From Clostridia bacterium (GTDB taxonomy: Bacteria; Bacillota_A; Clostridia; Oscillospirales; CAG-272): a DNA stretch of 58,233 bases. The stretch covers positions 1-58,233 of the forward strand of contig JAGBGE010000016.1 of assembly GCA_017936125.1 (NCBI GenBank), written 5' to 3'. Under the pieces are notes generated by a model that worked only from the letters and a program-made list of their open reading frames with translations, was not told where the DNA came from and made no database searches. The number at the start of each line of letters is the position of its first letter. The first letter of the stretch is position 1. The translations under genes were made by a program, and so were the position numbers. Of the stretch, positions 35,105 to 43,747 are shown piece by piece.

Positions 35105-35371
35105 CGAGGAGAGCAAGGCAAAAACAACTGATTGTTGTTTTTGCTGAAGCGATATCCCACGTTGCGAGCAGAACAAGGCGAGTGTACCGAGCCGCAGTTA
35201 TGCGACACAAAAGTGGACGGGGAAAGGTTGTGCGGAGCACCCGTACGGGAATTTGCCTCGTCTTACAAGGTCTCCGCAGGAGACGACGAGGCAATGTTTC
35301 GAACCTATATTCGCGCAAGAGATGCTTTTCAAAATAAGCAAAAGCATAGATATGATATGCTTAATTTGCGT

Positions 35372-35438
35372 GCGCAAGTGGGTTCGGTTTTGTGCGGAGC
35401 ACAAAAAAAGAGATAGGCACCCACTTTGGAGTGTCTAT
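35372..35438. repeat. 67-bp terminator-derived repeat, copy 1
   Basis: Nearly identical to 35712-35777; the two differ by one A indel and one T/C change. In the second copy the sequence is the tRNA-Glu terminator and its flank; here it stands 350 bases away from any intact tRNA. Confidence 0.85.
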
Positions 35439-35447
35439 TCTATTGTA

Positions 35448-35481
35448 TTTGGTGCATACCGCGAATGCGGTATATTGCCTG
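35448..35481. repeat. 34-bp repeat, copy 2
   Basis: Identical to 35071-35104. It follows terminator repeat copy 1 in the position that tRNA-Glu occupies relative to copy 2. Confidence 0.8.
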
Positions 35482-35711
35482 GCGAGAAGATGATACGTGC
35501 AGTTAGTACAATAAGTGCAATCAGTACAAATAATATCCCGAGCGGCAAACAAGTACGGGAATGCGGTGCGCGGATTGTTTATTTAACATAATTTCAAGGT
35601 CTGTTTGTTCATTTATCTCCGCGCTACCGCAATACCTCGTCGCGTAGCGCTCGAGGTATGCGAACCCCTTGCGCGACACAAATTTTTCCTAAAATTGCAA
35701 ACTATATACCC

Positions 35712-35777
35712 GCGCAAGTGGGTTCGGTTTTGTGCGGAGCACAAAAAAGAGATAGGCACCCACTTTGGAGTGCCTAT
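35712..35777. repeat. 66-bp terminator-derived repeat, copy 2
   Basis: Second copy of the 35372-35438 repeat, located directly downstream of tRNA-Glu on the minus strand. Confidence 0.85.
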
Positions 35778-35780
35778 CTC
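35743..35780 (-). terminator. Terminator of the tRNA-Met/tRNA-Glu transcript
   Basis: Perfect 11-bp stem GAGATAGGCAC / GTGCCTATCTC followed by TTTTTT on the minus strand, starting six bases after the encoded CCA of tRNA-Glu. Confidence 0.92.
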
Positions 35781-35785
35781 TTTTT

Positions 35786-35860
35786 TGGTGACCCGTACGG
35801 GAATCGAACCCATGTTACAGCCGTGAAAGGGCCGTGTCTTAACCGCTTGACCAACGGGCC
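35786..35860 (-). tRNA. tRNA-Glu (anticodon TTC)
   Basis: 75 bases with a full cloverleaf: acceptor GGCCCGT / ACGGGTC, D-loop TGGTCAAGCGGTTA, anticodon loop CTTTCAC giving TTC, T-loop GGTTCGATTCC, and an encoded CCA end. Second gene of a two-tRNA transcript. Confidence 0.97.
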
Positions 35861-35865
35861 GAGGA

Positions 35866-35942
35866 TGGTAGCGGATGTCGGATTTGAACCAACGACCTGC
35901 CGGGTATGAACCGGACGCTCTAGCCAACTGAGCTAATCCGCC
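35866..35942 (-). tRNA. tRNA-Met (anticodon CAT)
   Basis: 77 bases, acceptor GGCGGAT / ATCCGCT, D-loop AGCTCAGTTGGCTAGAG, anticodon loop TTCATAC, T-loop GGTTCAAATCC, encoded CCA. The body resembles elongator tRNA-Met of Bacillus; a lysidine-modified tRNA-Ile(CAT) cannot be fully ruled out. First gene of the pair, five bases before tRNA-Glu. Confidence 0.93.
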
Positions 35943-35973
35943 ATTTTAGACTTTCGTCAAACCTCGCTTTGCT

Positions 35974-36002
35974 ATTATATCATAACGTTTTGTAAAAGTC
36001 AA
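35974..36002 (-). promoter_or_regulatory. tRNA operon promoter
   Basis: Minus-strand TTGACT (36002-35997) and TATAAT (35979-35974), spacing 17, about 25 bases before tRNA-Met. Confidence 0.88.
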
Positions 36003-36078
36003 TAGTTTTTTTAAACTTTTTTCTTCTTGCTTCGATGTTTACCCGATTGTTATTATATCCATTTTTTTACAAAAATCG

Positions 36079-36107
36079 TTGCAAAGTATATTTTTATATG
36101 ATATAAT
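36079..36107 (+). promoter_or_regulatory. Promoter of the DUF6273-type lipoprotein gene
   Basis: TTGCAA (36079-36084) and TATAAT (36102-36107), spacing 17. A small inverted repeat (TTCGCC TTCC GGCGAA, 36129-36144) follows in the leader. Confidence 0.8.
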
Positions 36108-36173
36108 TGTTATATACCTTTTATAAAATTCGCCTTCCGGCGAAAAAAACATAAAAACAAAGGAGATCTTGCT

Positions 36174-37745
36174 ATGAAAAGAAAAATTACAGCCTTGATT
36201 TTGTGCGTTCTTTTGATTTTATCCTGCTTTTGCAGCTGCGATCTGATCCAACCCGACAATAATGACGTTGCGGGTAATCAGCCCTGCGAGCATTGCGATA
36301 AAAACGATGATTACCTGTGCGATTACTGCTCGGTGGGCTTTAACGATGGTGAGGATTGCACCAATCACAGAGATAAAAACGACGACGGTCGCTGTGATTA
36401 CTGCTTGAATAGCTTCAGTGACGGTAATGACGGAGCGAGTAACTGCACCGATCATAGAGATAAAAACGATGACGGCATCTGCGACTACTGTAACCGCAGA
36501 TACGAGGACGGCTCGGACTGTACTCACCGTGACAAGAATGATGACGGTGTCTGCGACTATTGCGGATCTACTCACTACGATGGCAACGACGTGACCGATG
36601 ACGATTGGAACGACTGCACTCATCAGGATGAGAACGATGACGGTGTCTGTGATTACTGCGGAAAGGCTCACAGCGACGGATGTAATCATAATAATTTTGC
36701 TACCTACGAAGTATTCGTAGGCGAGCCCGGTGAAACCAACTGCTTAGAGGGCGCACACGTAGTTTACAAGGTCTACTGCAGTAACTGCGACGCCTATCTG
36801 TACACCAACGAGTACGATCTTAACGCTGCGGGCCACTCCACCGAATACGGAAAAAATATTGGAACCTGCTTAAGATGCGGTGCGGTAGATCCCGGTGTTA
36901 CCATTGATCCCTCTCTTCCCTACACAGTTGCAGTGGAGGGTGGAAAAAAGTTCGTCTTTATGGGCGAATACCCCCAGCAGCTTAAGGCAAAAGACGTAAC
37001 TATCGTCTCAGGCCCGAACGACAAGAACTACTATCTCGGCAGCGACAACAATTACTATGCAAAGTACGTTGCTAAAAACAACGGTTATAACGAAAACAAA
37101 TTCCAGAACGGCGAATCCATAATATTCGGTCAGGAATATTACTTCAAGGTAGCGCCTATTCGCTGGGAGGTTGTTTCCGAGGAAAGCGGAAAGGCAATGC
37201 TCGTTTGCGACTCTATTATTGACGTCTTGGCTTTCCAGGATCAAATTAAATACAACGAAAACGGATATGCCTACGTTGACATTTATAACGTAGCCGAAGA
37301 CGTACCCGCAAACACGTATTACCACAGCCTGCTCAGAAAATGGCTCAACGATTCTTTCTACAACCAGGCGTTCAATGCGTCGCAGCAGCAGGTGATTCTT
37401 ACAACTACCGTAGGCGTTAATGAAAACGCCGCAACACATAACAAATATCACCAGGCTACAGAGGATAAGATATTCGTATCCTCTGGTGATGAGGGAGCTA
37501 TCGGAGAAAACGGATACCTGACTACCTCACGCAGAGAGTTGACCGATTTTCTTCGTGCTAAGGGATTTGGATCTACCTTCGACCAGGGAGAATTCACTCC
37601 TACATGGCTCAGAGATCCTGTTGTCGGCTGGGCAAGCTTTAACAATGAAGCGAACTGCTTATCTATCTATACCGATTACAGCAATCCTTATGACGTAACT
37701 TCGGAACGCGGCGTAATTCCCGTAATGTACATTTCTTTTAACTAA
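36174..37745 (+). CDS. Lipoprotein with DKNDDG/CDYC repeats and a C-terminal DUF6273-like domain
   Basis: Secreted lipoprotein of 523 residues (signal peptide with lipobox CFCSC; AAAGGAG upstream). Residues about 37-175 hold five to six units of H-x-DKNDDGxCDYC-x-DG: each joins a DxNxDG calcium-loop motif to a CxxC pair and histidine, so it may bind both Ca and Zn. Residues about 185-245 contain a cysteine-pair repeat like those of the 21-34 kb lipoproteins. Residues about 250-523 form a domain similar to DUF6273, common in gut Clostridia surface proteins (FGQEYYFKVAPIRWEVVSEES). It is monocistronic. The function is unknown; surface display is the only safe inference. Confidence 0.85.
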   Translation: MKRKITALILCVLLILSCFCSCDLIQPDNNDVAGNQPCEHCDKNDDYLCDYCSVGFNDGEDCTNHRDKNDDGRCDYCLNSFSDGNDGASNCTDHRDKNDDGICDYCNRRYEDGSDCTHRDKNDDGVCDYCGSTHYDGNDVTDDDWNDCTHQDENDDGVCDYCGKAHSDGCNHNNFATYEVFVGEPGETNCLEGAHVVYKVYCSNCDAYLYTNEYDLNAAGHSTEYGKNIGTCLRCGAVDPGVTIDPSLPYTVAVEGGKKFVFMGEYPQQLKAKDVTIVSGPNDKNYYLGSDNNYYAKYVAKNNGYNENKFQNGESIIFGQEYYFKVAPIRWEVVSEESGKAMLVCDSIIDVLAFQDQIKYNENGYAYVDIYNVAEDVPANTYYHSLLRKWLNDSFYNQAFNASQQQVILTTTVGVNENAATHNKYHQATEDKIFVSSGDEGAIGENGYLTTSRRELTDFLRAKGFGSTFDQGEFTPTWLRDPVVGWASFNNEANCLSIYTDYSNPYDVTSERGVIPVMYISFN

Positions 37746-37762
37746 CACAATTCAGACATAGC

Positions 37763-37789
37763 AAAAGGCACTCAGTCGAGTGCCTTTTT
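37763..37789. terminator. Bidirectional terminator between the lipoprotein and coaD
   Basis: Stem AAAAGGCACTC / GAGTGCCTTTT with a four-base loop and T-runs on both strands. The coaD stop codon lies within the hairpin. Confidence 0.9.
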
Positions 37790-38245
37790 GTTTTTTATAT
37801 ACTCCGCAACAGCGTCGGGCAGCATATCAAGCGGTGCGCCGTTCGCTATCGCCTCGCGCGCGGCGGTTGAGCTGACGCCCTCGAGTCCCTCGCGGCATTT
37901 CCAAAGCTCTGTTTCGTAGCCGCCGTTCTTCAGGTTCCATTCCGCCTGCTCGCGCTCCCAGGCAAGATCTGCGTCGGTGCGGTAGCCCTTGATTATTTTC
38001 TCTATCTCGTGCTCGTGCATATAGTCGATAACAAGTCCGTTCGAGTAGCTGACGAGAACGTTCTCAAGATCGTCGGTCGCTATCATAAGCATCTGCACGC
38101 GCTCGTTCAAGGTGAAGGTATAATTCTTCTTCGGATTGTTGAAAACCACGACGTATACCTCGTCGTATTCGCTCGCTGCGCGGCGTATTATATCAAGATG
38201 CCCTTTGGTGACAGGGTCATAGCTGCCGGGTAAAATTACGCTCAT
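37772..38245 (-). CDS. coaD: Phosphopantetheine adenylyltransferase CoaD
   Basis: Penultimate step of coenzyme A synthesis: 4'-phosphopantetheine plus ATP gives dephospho-CoA. 157 residues, with GSYDPVTKGHLDII (the TxGH nucleotidyltransferase motif) at the N-terminus and EGVSSTAAREAI at the C-terminal side. It starts three bases after rsmD; the pair rsmD-coaD is a very common bacterial arrangement. Confidence 0.97.
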   Translation of the reverse strand: MSVILPGSYDPVTKGHLDIIRRAASEYDEVYVVVFNNPKKNYTFTLNERVQMLMIATDDLENVLVSYSNGLVIDYMHEHEIEKIIKGYRTDADLAWEREQAEWNLKNGGYETELWKCREGLEGVSSTAAREAIANGAPLDMLPDAVAEYIKNKKALD

Positions 38246-38248
38246 TTC

Positions 38249-38818
38249 TTATTCCTTGCCCTTGTAGAAAAGTATATTCACGAAGGTTTTTTTGCCGTAG
38301 TGAGTGGACTTTATAACCTCGTAGCCCGCGAGTCTTTCGTCATCGGGGCTGATCTCCTCCTCACCCGACTCAAGCACGACGAGCGCGCCGGGGATAATAA
38401 GCTCCTTTTCAGCAAGAAGCTTCGCCGCATCGGCGCAGCACTCCATAGCGTAGGGGGGATCAACGAAAACAAGGTCATACTGCTCCCTGCCCGACACCTT
38501 TCTTATATAGTTACGCCAATCGCTCACAAGATAGTGACATTCCTCAAAGAAGCCCGTGGTTTTCGCATTCTGCTTCACCACCTCCATAGCCTCGCGCGAG
38601 GAGTCGATAAAGGTCGCTCTTGCCGCGCCTCTGGAGAGCGCCTCAAGTCCCATCTGTCCCGAGCCTGCGAAGAGGTCAAGCACCTTTCTGTCCTCTACCT
38701 CAAACTGTATTGAGGAAAAAATCGCCTCCTTGATTCTCTCGGACGTCGGACGAGTTGCCTCACCCTCGAGTGTCGCGAGTCTTTTTCCCTTTGCGCTTCC
38801 TGTAATTATTCTCATCAT
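38249..38818 (-). CDS. rsmD: 16S rRNA (guanine966-N2)-methyltransferase RsmD
   Basis: SAM-dependent rRNA methyltransferase of 189 residues. MRIITGSAKGKRL and RPTSERIKEAIFSSI at the N-terminus, SAM motif LDLFAGSGQMGLEALSRG, and catalytic FVDPPY are all diagnostic. The start overlaps the uvrC stop codon by four bases (ATGA), with a second ATG directly after it as alternative. Confidence 0.96.
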   Translation of the reverse strand: MMRIITGSAKGKRLATLEGEATRPTSERIKEAIFSSIQFEVEDRKVLDLFAGSGQMGLEALSRGAARATFIDSSREAMEVVKQNAKTTGFFEECHYLVSDWRNYIRKVSGREQYDLVFVDPPYAMECCADAAKLLAEKELIIPGALVVLESGEEEISPDDERLAGYEVIKSTHYGKKTFVNILFYKGKE

Positions 38819-40650
38819 TTCTTTATTTTTCTCTTTTCTTCAAAATACTTATAAATTCTCTCTGCATCCGTTTTACTTATACCGCGCACTGTGAGAAGCT
38901 CGTCTACCGTCGCTCTGCGAATTCTGGCAAGCGGCATAGCGGAAAGCAAGGCTCTCGCCTTCGCGGGACCTATACCCTCAATCCTCTCAAGAGTCGAGTG
39001 AGTCATAGTTTTTATCTTCGCTCCCTGAGAGGTTTTTACCGCAAATCTATGCGCTTCTTCCTGCAAATTGTAAATAAAAGCGTACATATCGAACTCTCTT
39101 GCGATAGAAATATCCGAATTTCCGTCTGTCAGGGCGCGTGTTTTATGGTGGTCGTCCTTGACCATACCGAACACCGCTATATCAAGTGAGAGCTGCTCCA
39201 GCACGCTCTTTGCCACACCTACGTGCGCCTCGCCGCCGTCGACGAGAATAAGGTCGGGTGCCTCGCCAAGCGACGCGCTGCCGTCACCGATATGCGAGAG
39301 TCTGCGAGTCAGGGCCTCACGCATTGAGCCGTAGTCGTCGGCTCCGTCGGTGGTCTTGATATTGAACACTCGGTAATCACTCTTTTTGAGCTTACCGTCT
39401 GCGTAAACGACCATTGAAGCAACAATATTCTCGTTGCCGATATTGGATATATCGTAAGCCTCGATTCTCTTTGGAAGCTCGGGCAAACCGAGAAGCTCGG
39501 CGAGCCTTTTTATATTCTTATCCTCGCGCTCCCATTCAAGACGGTATTTGCGCGCGGATTCCTTGGCATTCTCCAGCGCCATATCACAGAGTGCTCTGCC
39601 GTCGCCCCTCTCGGGCACTCTGACGGCTACCTTATATTTCGTTTCAAGCGAAAGATACTCGGAGAGCAGCTCGCGCTCGTCATCGCTGACGTCAAAGCCG
39701 AGCATAACCTCTCTCGGTATATTGCCCGACACGTCGTAGTGCGCCGCTATTAGCGACACGGTTTCCTCGGGGCTCGCGGGGTCTGCCGCCGAGAGAATAA
39801 ACTCATTTTTATTTATAAGCGCGCCGCCTCGGATAGAAAGCATAGCCAGCACGCCGACAGCGTCGGAGATATAAACCGCAAAGACGTCGCGGTTCACCTT
39901 CTCGTCTGCTACGACCTTCTGCTTCTCGGAGAGTCTGTCAAGCGCAGCGATGCTGTCACGCAGAGCAGCCGCACGCTCGAATTCGAGCATCTCCGCCGCG
40001 CGCTCCATATCTACGCGAAGCGCTTCCTTCGCTTCCCTTGCGTTGCCCGAGAGCACCCTCTCGGCAGCTCTGACGAGCTCGCGGTATTCCTCTCCCGTGA
40101 CCTTGCCCGTGCAGGGCGCGATGCATCTGCCCATATCCTTATAAATGCAAGGACGCTCCTTGCCAATATCCCTCGGGAACGAGCGCTTGCAGGTAGCGAG
40201 CGAAAAGACCTTCATAATCGCCTCGAGCGCAGCGTGAGCCGACGACGCGCCCTGATAGGGGCCGAAATAATGCGCGCGGTCACTCCTTCTCTCACGGGTT
40301 ACGAAGAGCTTGGGGTATTCCTCTGCCGTCACCTTGATATACGGATATGATTTTGAGTCCTTTAACCTTATATTATACTTCGGCGTGTGCTTTTTGATAA
40401 GCACGTTCTCAAGCGTCAACGCCTCAATCTCGGTCTTGCAGACGATATAGTCAAAGTCCTCGACAAGACTGACCATCTTTGCCGTCTTGAGCGTATGGCC
40501 AGTGCCGACGAAGTAACTGGTGACGCGGTTCTTCAGCTTTTTCGACTTACCGACGTAGATGACGTTGCCGCCCTCGTCCTTCATTATATATACGCCGGGT
40601 ACAGAGGGCAAGGAATTAGCCTTGTCCCTGAGACGCTGTATTCTGGACAT
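38815..40650 (-). CDS. uvrC: Excinuclease ABC subunit C
   Basis: Nuclease of nucleotide excision repair that makes the 3' and 5' incisions beside a lesion. 611 residues: GIY-YIG domain (PGVYIMKDEGGNVIYVGKSK, residues 15-95), the UVR motif near 200-235, the RNase H-like domain with LILVDGGEAHVG near 465, and helix-hairpin-helix motifs (LERIEGIGPAKARALL) at the C-terminus. AGGAGGTAAGGA upstream supports the start. It leads the uvrC-rsmD-coaD operon. Confidence 0.97.
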   Translation of the reverse strand: MSRIQRLRDKANSLPSVPGVYIMKDEGGNVIYVGKSKKLKNRVTSYFVGTGHTLKTAKMVSLVEDFDYIVCKTEIEALTLENVLIKKHTPKYNIRLKDSKSYPYIKVTAEEYPKLFVTRERRSDRAHYFGPYQGASSAHAALEAIMKVFSLATCKRSFPRDIGKERPCIYKDMGRCIAPCTGKVTGEEYRELVRAAERVLSGNAREAKEALRVDMERAAEMLEFERAAALRDSIAALDRLSEKQKVVADEKVNRDVFAVYISDAVGVLAMLSIRGGALINKNEFILSAADPASPEETVSLIAAHYDVSGNIPREVMLGFDVSDDERELLSEYLSLETKYKVAVRVPERGDGRALCDMALENAKESARKYRLEWEREDKNIKRLAELLGLPELPKRIEAYDISNIGNENIVASMVVYADGKLKKSDYRVFNIKTTDGADDYGSMREALTRRLSHIGDGSASLGEAPDLILVDGGEAHVGVAKSVLEQLSLDIAVFGMVKDDHHKTRALTDGNSDISIAREFDMYAFIYNLQEEAHRFAVKTSQGAKIKTMTHSTLERIEGIGPAKARALLSAMPLARIRRATVDELLTVRGISKTDAERIYKYFEEKRKIKK

Positions 40651-40801
40651 TCCTTACCTCCTGATTTTAATTACTCTCATTCTTGTTTTTTACATAAAAG
40701 TAAAAGAGCAACGCTGCCGAAAGGTCAAAGCCCCCGGGATACGCTGCCCTTTTTCTAAGCCACCGAGCGAGAAGCAATAGCCTGTCGCATAGGCAACTCA
40801 A

Positions 40802-41068
40802 TTACTTATCGCCAAATTCGCTGTCAACGAGGGTAGCAAGTCCTTCGACCGCATCTGCCTCATCAACTCCGTCGGCAATAAGAGTGATGGCTGTTCCCTT
40901 GGAAATGCCCAAAGAAAGAACGCCGAGAAGACTTTTCGCATTTACGCGGCAATCCTCCTTCTCAACCCAGATGGAGCTCTTGAAGCTGTTAGCCTTCTGG
41001 ACGAAAAAGGTCGCGGGTCTTGCGTGCAGTCCTACGCTGTTGCGTATGGTTACGCCACGAGAAATCAT
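40802..41068 (-). CDS. ptsH: HPr-family phosphocarrier protein
   Basis: Phosphocarrier of the PTS system and, in Firmicutes, a carbon-catabolite signal. 88 residues, with the active-site histidine in VGLHARPATF and the regulatory serine in NAKSLLGVLSLG. The histidine distinguishes it from Crh. Single gene with its own promoter; no EI or EII gene nearby. Confidence 0.94.
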   Translation of the reverse strand: MISRGVTIRNSVGLHARPATFFVQKANSFKSSIWVEKEDCRVNAKSLLGVLSLGISKGTAITLIADGVDEADAVEGLATLVDSEFGDK

Positions 41069-41101
41069 GTTTTCTCTCCTTAGAGTTATTTATCAATTAC
41101 A

Positions 41102-41130
41102 AGTATACCAAAGATTTTTTCAAAAATCAA
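41102..41130 (-). promoter_or_regulatory. HPr gene promoter
   Basis: Minus-strand TTGATT (41130-41125) and TATACT (41107-41102), spacing 17. Confidence 0.75.
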
Positions 41131-41202
41131 TACTTTTTTAATAAAATATCAGTAAACTTTTCTGCTTAAAACCTAGTTAAATTTTGGTAAAGGTGCATAA
41201 AA

Positions 41203-43008
41203 TCAGTCGATTTCCACGTCTATTACCGAGGAATCCGAGGCTCTTGTGTCCTCATAATAGAGGATTCTGTCATCGTGCTCCTTCTTGGCGACTCTGATAG
41301 CCGCGCTGCCTATACCGAATATGCACCAGAACAGGTAATACGCCGACATATCCGACCAGATATAGTTGGTCGCGCCATAGGTGAGAAGGCAGAATACGCA
41401 CAGCTCGCTAACGGGAGTGACCGTGCCGGTCTGCGAGCTTCTCACGTAATGATGATATCTCGTTCTGTGCACGAGTCGGAGTCCGAGAAGCAAAACGAAT
41501 ACGAGAAGCGCGAACACTCCCGCCTCAAGTCCTATCTCAATAAAAAGATTAGAGGAATTAGTGTGACCCGTCACTCCGTATTTTGCCATCTCTTCGACGA
41601 AGCTATCCGCGCCGATTCCTATACCGACGAAGAAATTATTGGCAAAAGCGGTTATACTGTGCTTCCACAGCTCAAAGAGCTCTGCCGCCGTAGTGAGTGA
41701 GGGAATCTGTATGAACATTTCGTCCAGAGCGTAGTTTGGTATAATCGCGAGCAGAGCGTACGGAATAAGAAGCAGGATTGGGAGCGCAAGCACCGCGAGT
41801 CTTTTTCTCTTTAACACGTGATATGCGAATATACCAATCACAAGCGTGAATATCGCAAAGAATTCGCCCGTAAGAAGAAACGCAAGCGAGTTTACCGCTA
41901 TGCCCACTACGTACAGACTTTTTATCGGTCCGTGATTCTGTATTACCATAGCAATCGACATCACTATCGCAACGAGCAGGATGGGGGCGAGCTCGCTGTG
42001 ACGCACGAATATCTCCGCGACGTCGGCAATCTGAATATTTGCCACTCCTACACGGGCGGAAATGATAATGAACTGAACTATTGATATTAAAGACGGAGCT
42101 ACCGCAGAAATAATCACAGAGTTCATAGCGCAATCGGCAAGACGGCGGTTGGTGATTATATTACTCGCGAGAGTATATCCAACCGCAAGCACTATCATCT
42201 CGATAGAGCTGGAGAAGGACTCGATTCCCTTGACGAAAATACCGCTTATCAGTATCAAAAGCGTGAATATCGCAAGCAATACGTCATATCGCTCGATATG
42301 CAATACTCTCTTGCCGAAAATCACCTTTCTCGTAAAGGAGATTATAGCAACGGCTATCATTATTACAAGACAGGTGCTGGAATAAGGAATGTATCTGAAA
42401 TAGGGTAAAAGTAAAAACGATAGGAAGAACGGAAACTCCGGCGAGGCAAACGAGATATAGACGAATATTATTATTGCTATCGTAAGCACTATCGTCCAGA
42501 CCGGCACCAGACAGCCAATCAAAGCGAGCGCCAGACCAATCATCACGGCTATAAGCATCGGGAATTTCGTTCCGCCCTCTATTCTATTAAGCCTTTTCAT
42601 ACAGAAGAACTCATAGAAAACGTAGTCTGTAATCCTGAAATCCTGAAGAAGTATGGGCAGGGATTTTTCAGAGAGCAAAAACGGAATTGATAGCACCGCG
42701 AAGAAAATACTGATTATCGGAGTAGCAAGGCTGAGATCTCTGCTTATTCCGACGAGGTAAAGAACGAGCGAAAGCAGACCGAACGCCATAGACATAGCGC
42801 CGTAAGCCTTCGACTGAACGTGCGAGAGCAGATATGAAAGCCGCTTGGCATATCCTAATATTCTCGACGAGAAAACGCCCCTGAAGCTCTGCGTCGCAGA
42901 GCCGGTGAACTCCAGGCTGTAAAAGCTGTCGCGCTTTTCCTCATAGCCCTCGCCGTATCTTTTCCGCTTCCCGATGCCGAGCATCTCCGCAAGCGAGCGT
43001 TTAGCCAT
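41203..43008 (-). CDS. Polytopic membrane protein, O-antigen ligase/polymerase-like
   Basis: 601 residues with a cytoplasmic N-terminus of about 70 residues and some 12-14 hydrophobic helices. The segment NNFFVGIGIGADSFVEEM...GHTNSSNLFIEIGLEAG near residue 485 resembles the Wzy_C region of O-antigen ligase family proteins, which polymerise or transfer lipid-linked glycans outside the membrane. No glycosyltransferase cluster is adjacent; the gene instead overlaps the trmD stop by eight bases, so it belongs to the rimM-trmD transcript. The assignment is at superfamily level only. Confidence 0.7.
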   Translation of the reverse strand: MAKRSLAEMLGIGKRKRYGEGYEEKRDSFYSLEFTGSATQSFRGVFSSRILGYAKRLSYLLSHVQSKAYGAMSMAFGLLSLVLYLVGISRDLSLATPIISIFFAVLSIPFLLSEKSLPILLQDFRITDYVFYEFFCMKRLNRIEGGTKFPMLIAVMIGLALALIGCLVPVWTIVLTIAIIIFVYISFASPEFPFFLSFLLLPYFRYIPYSSTCLVIMIAVAIISFTRKVIFGKRVLHIERYDVLLAIFTLLILISGIFVKGIESFSSSIEMIVLAVGYTLASNIITNRRLADCAMNSVIISAVAPSLISIVQFIIISARVGVANIQIADVAEIFVRHSELAPILLVAIVMSIAMVIQNHGPIKSLYVVGIAVNSLAFLLTGEFFAIFTLVIGIFAYHVLKRKRLAVLALPILLLIPYALLAIIPNYALDEMFIQIPSLTTAAELFELWKHSITAFANNFFVGIGIGADSFVEEMAKYGVTGHTNSSNLFIEIGLEAGVFALLVFVLLLGLRLVHRTRYHHYVRSSQTGTVTPVSELCVFCLLTYGATNYIWSDMSAYYLFWCIFGIGSAAIRVAKKEHDDRILYYEDTRASDSSVIDVEID

Positions 43009-43747
43009 TTTTTCTTTCCTTTCTCTTTTTCTTGGGCTTAAGCGACTCCTCGATTTCGGGGTGCAAAAGCAGCATATCGGGACGTCGCTCCTTAGTTATT
43101 TTTACCGCTTCTTCAAGGCGCCATCTGTCAATTTTCGCGTGGTCTCCCGAAAGAAGTATCTCGGGCACCTCTCTGCCGAGGAACTCACGGGGCTTTGTAT
43201 ACTGAGGATATTCGAGAATACCCGACGCCACCGACTCGCCCTCGTAGCACTCGCTCGACGCGAGAACGCCGTCGAGAAGCCTCGATACAGCGTCAATTAC
43301 AATACAGGCAGGTATCTCACCGCCCGTCACGACGTAATCGCCTATCGAGATTTCCTCATCGACTATCTCGTCGATTACGCGCTGGTCTACGCCCTCGTAA
43401 TGACCGCATAGGAATATCAGATTATCGTATGCCGACAGCTCCTTTGCGACCTCGTGCGAGAATATTCTGCCCTTTGGTGACATATACACCACACGCCTTT
43501 TATTGCCCTCGGGGATTTTCTCTATAACGCTTTTGTAGCAATCGTATATCGGCTGGCAGGTCATAACCATTCCGACACCGCCGCCGTAGGGAGTATCGTC
43601 GGTCTTTCTGTGCTTATCGGTTGAGAAGTCGCGGATATTGTGGCACTCGACCTCTATCAGACCGCCGCTCTGCGCTCTGCCGATAATGCTCTCCGAGAGA
43701 ACACCCTCGACCATAGCGGGAAAGAGCGTCATTACGTCAAATTTCAT
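43001..43747 (-). CDS. trmD: tRNA (guanine37-N1)-methyltransferase TrmD
   Basis: Methylates G37 next to the anticodon of several tRNAs, preventing frameshifts. 248 residues from the ATG at 43747. Family motifs: MKFDVMTLFPAMVEG, the SAM knot (LCGHYEGVDQRV) and SIGDYVVTGGE. It overlaps rimM by 11 bases, so coupling is likely. A TTG at 43753 is an alternative start. Confidence 0.97.
   Translation of the reverse strand: MKFDVMTLFPAMVEGVLSESIIGRAQSGGLIEVECHNIRDFSTDKHRKTDDTPYGGGVGMVMTCQPIYDCYKSVIEKIPEGNKRRVVYMSPKGRIFSHEVAKELSAYDNLIFLCGHYEGVDQRVIDEIVDEEISIGDYVVTGGEIPACIVIDAVSRLLDGVLASSECYEGESVASGILEYPQYTKPREFLGREVPEILLSGDHAKIDRWRLEEAVKITKERRPDMLLLHPEIEESLKPKKKRKERKNG

Noticed and set aside
36001..36170. 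Riboswitch in the leader of the DKNDDG lipoprotein gene
   Set aside because: Only a small TTCGCC/GGCGAA hairpin is present, too little for a riboswitch.
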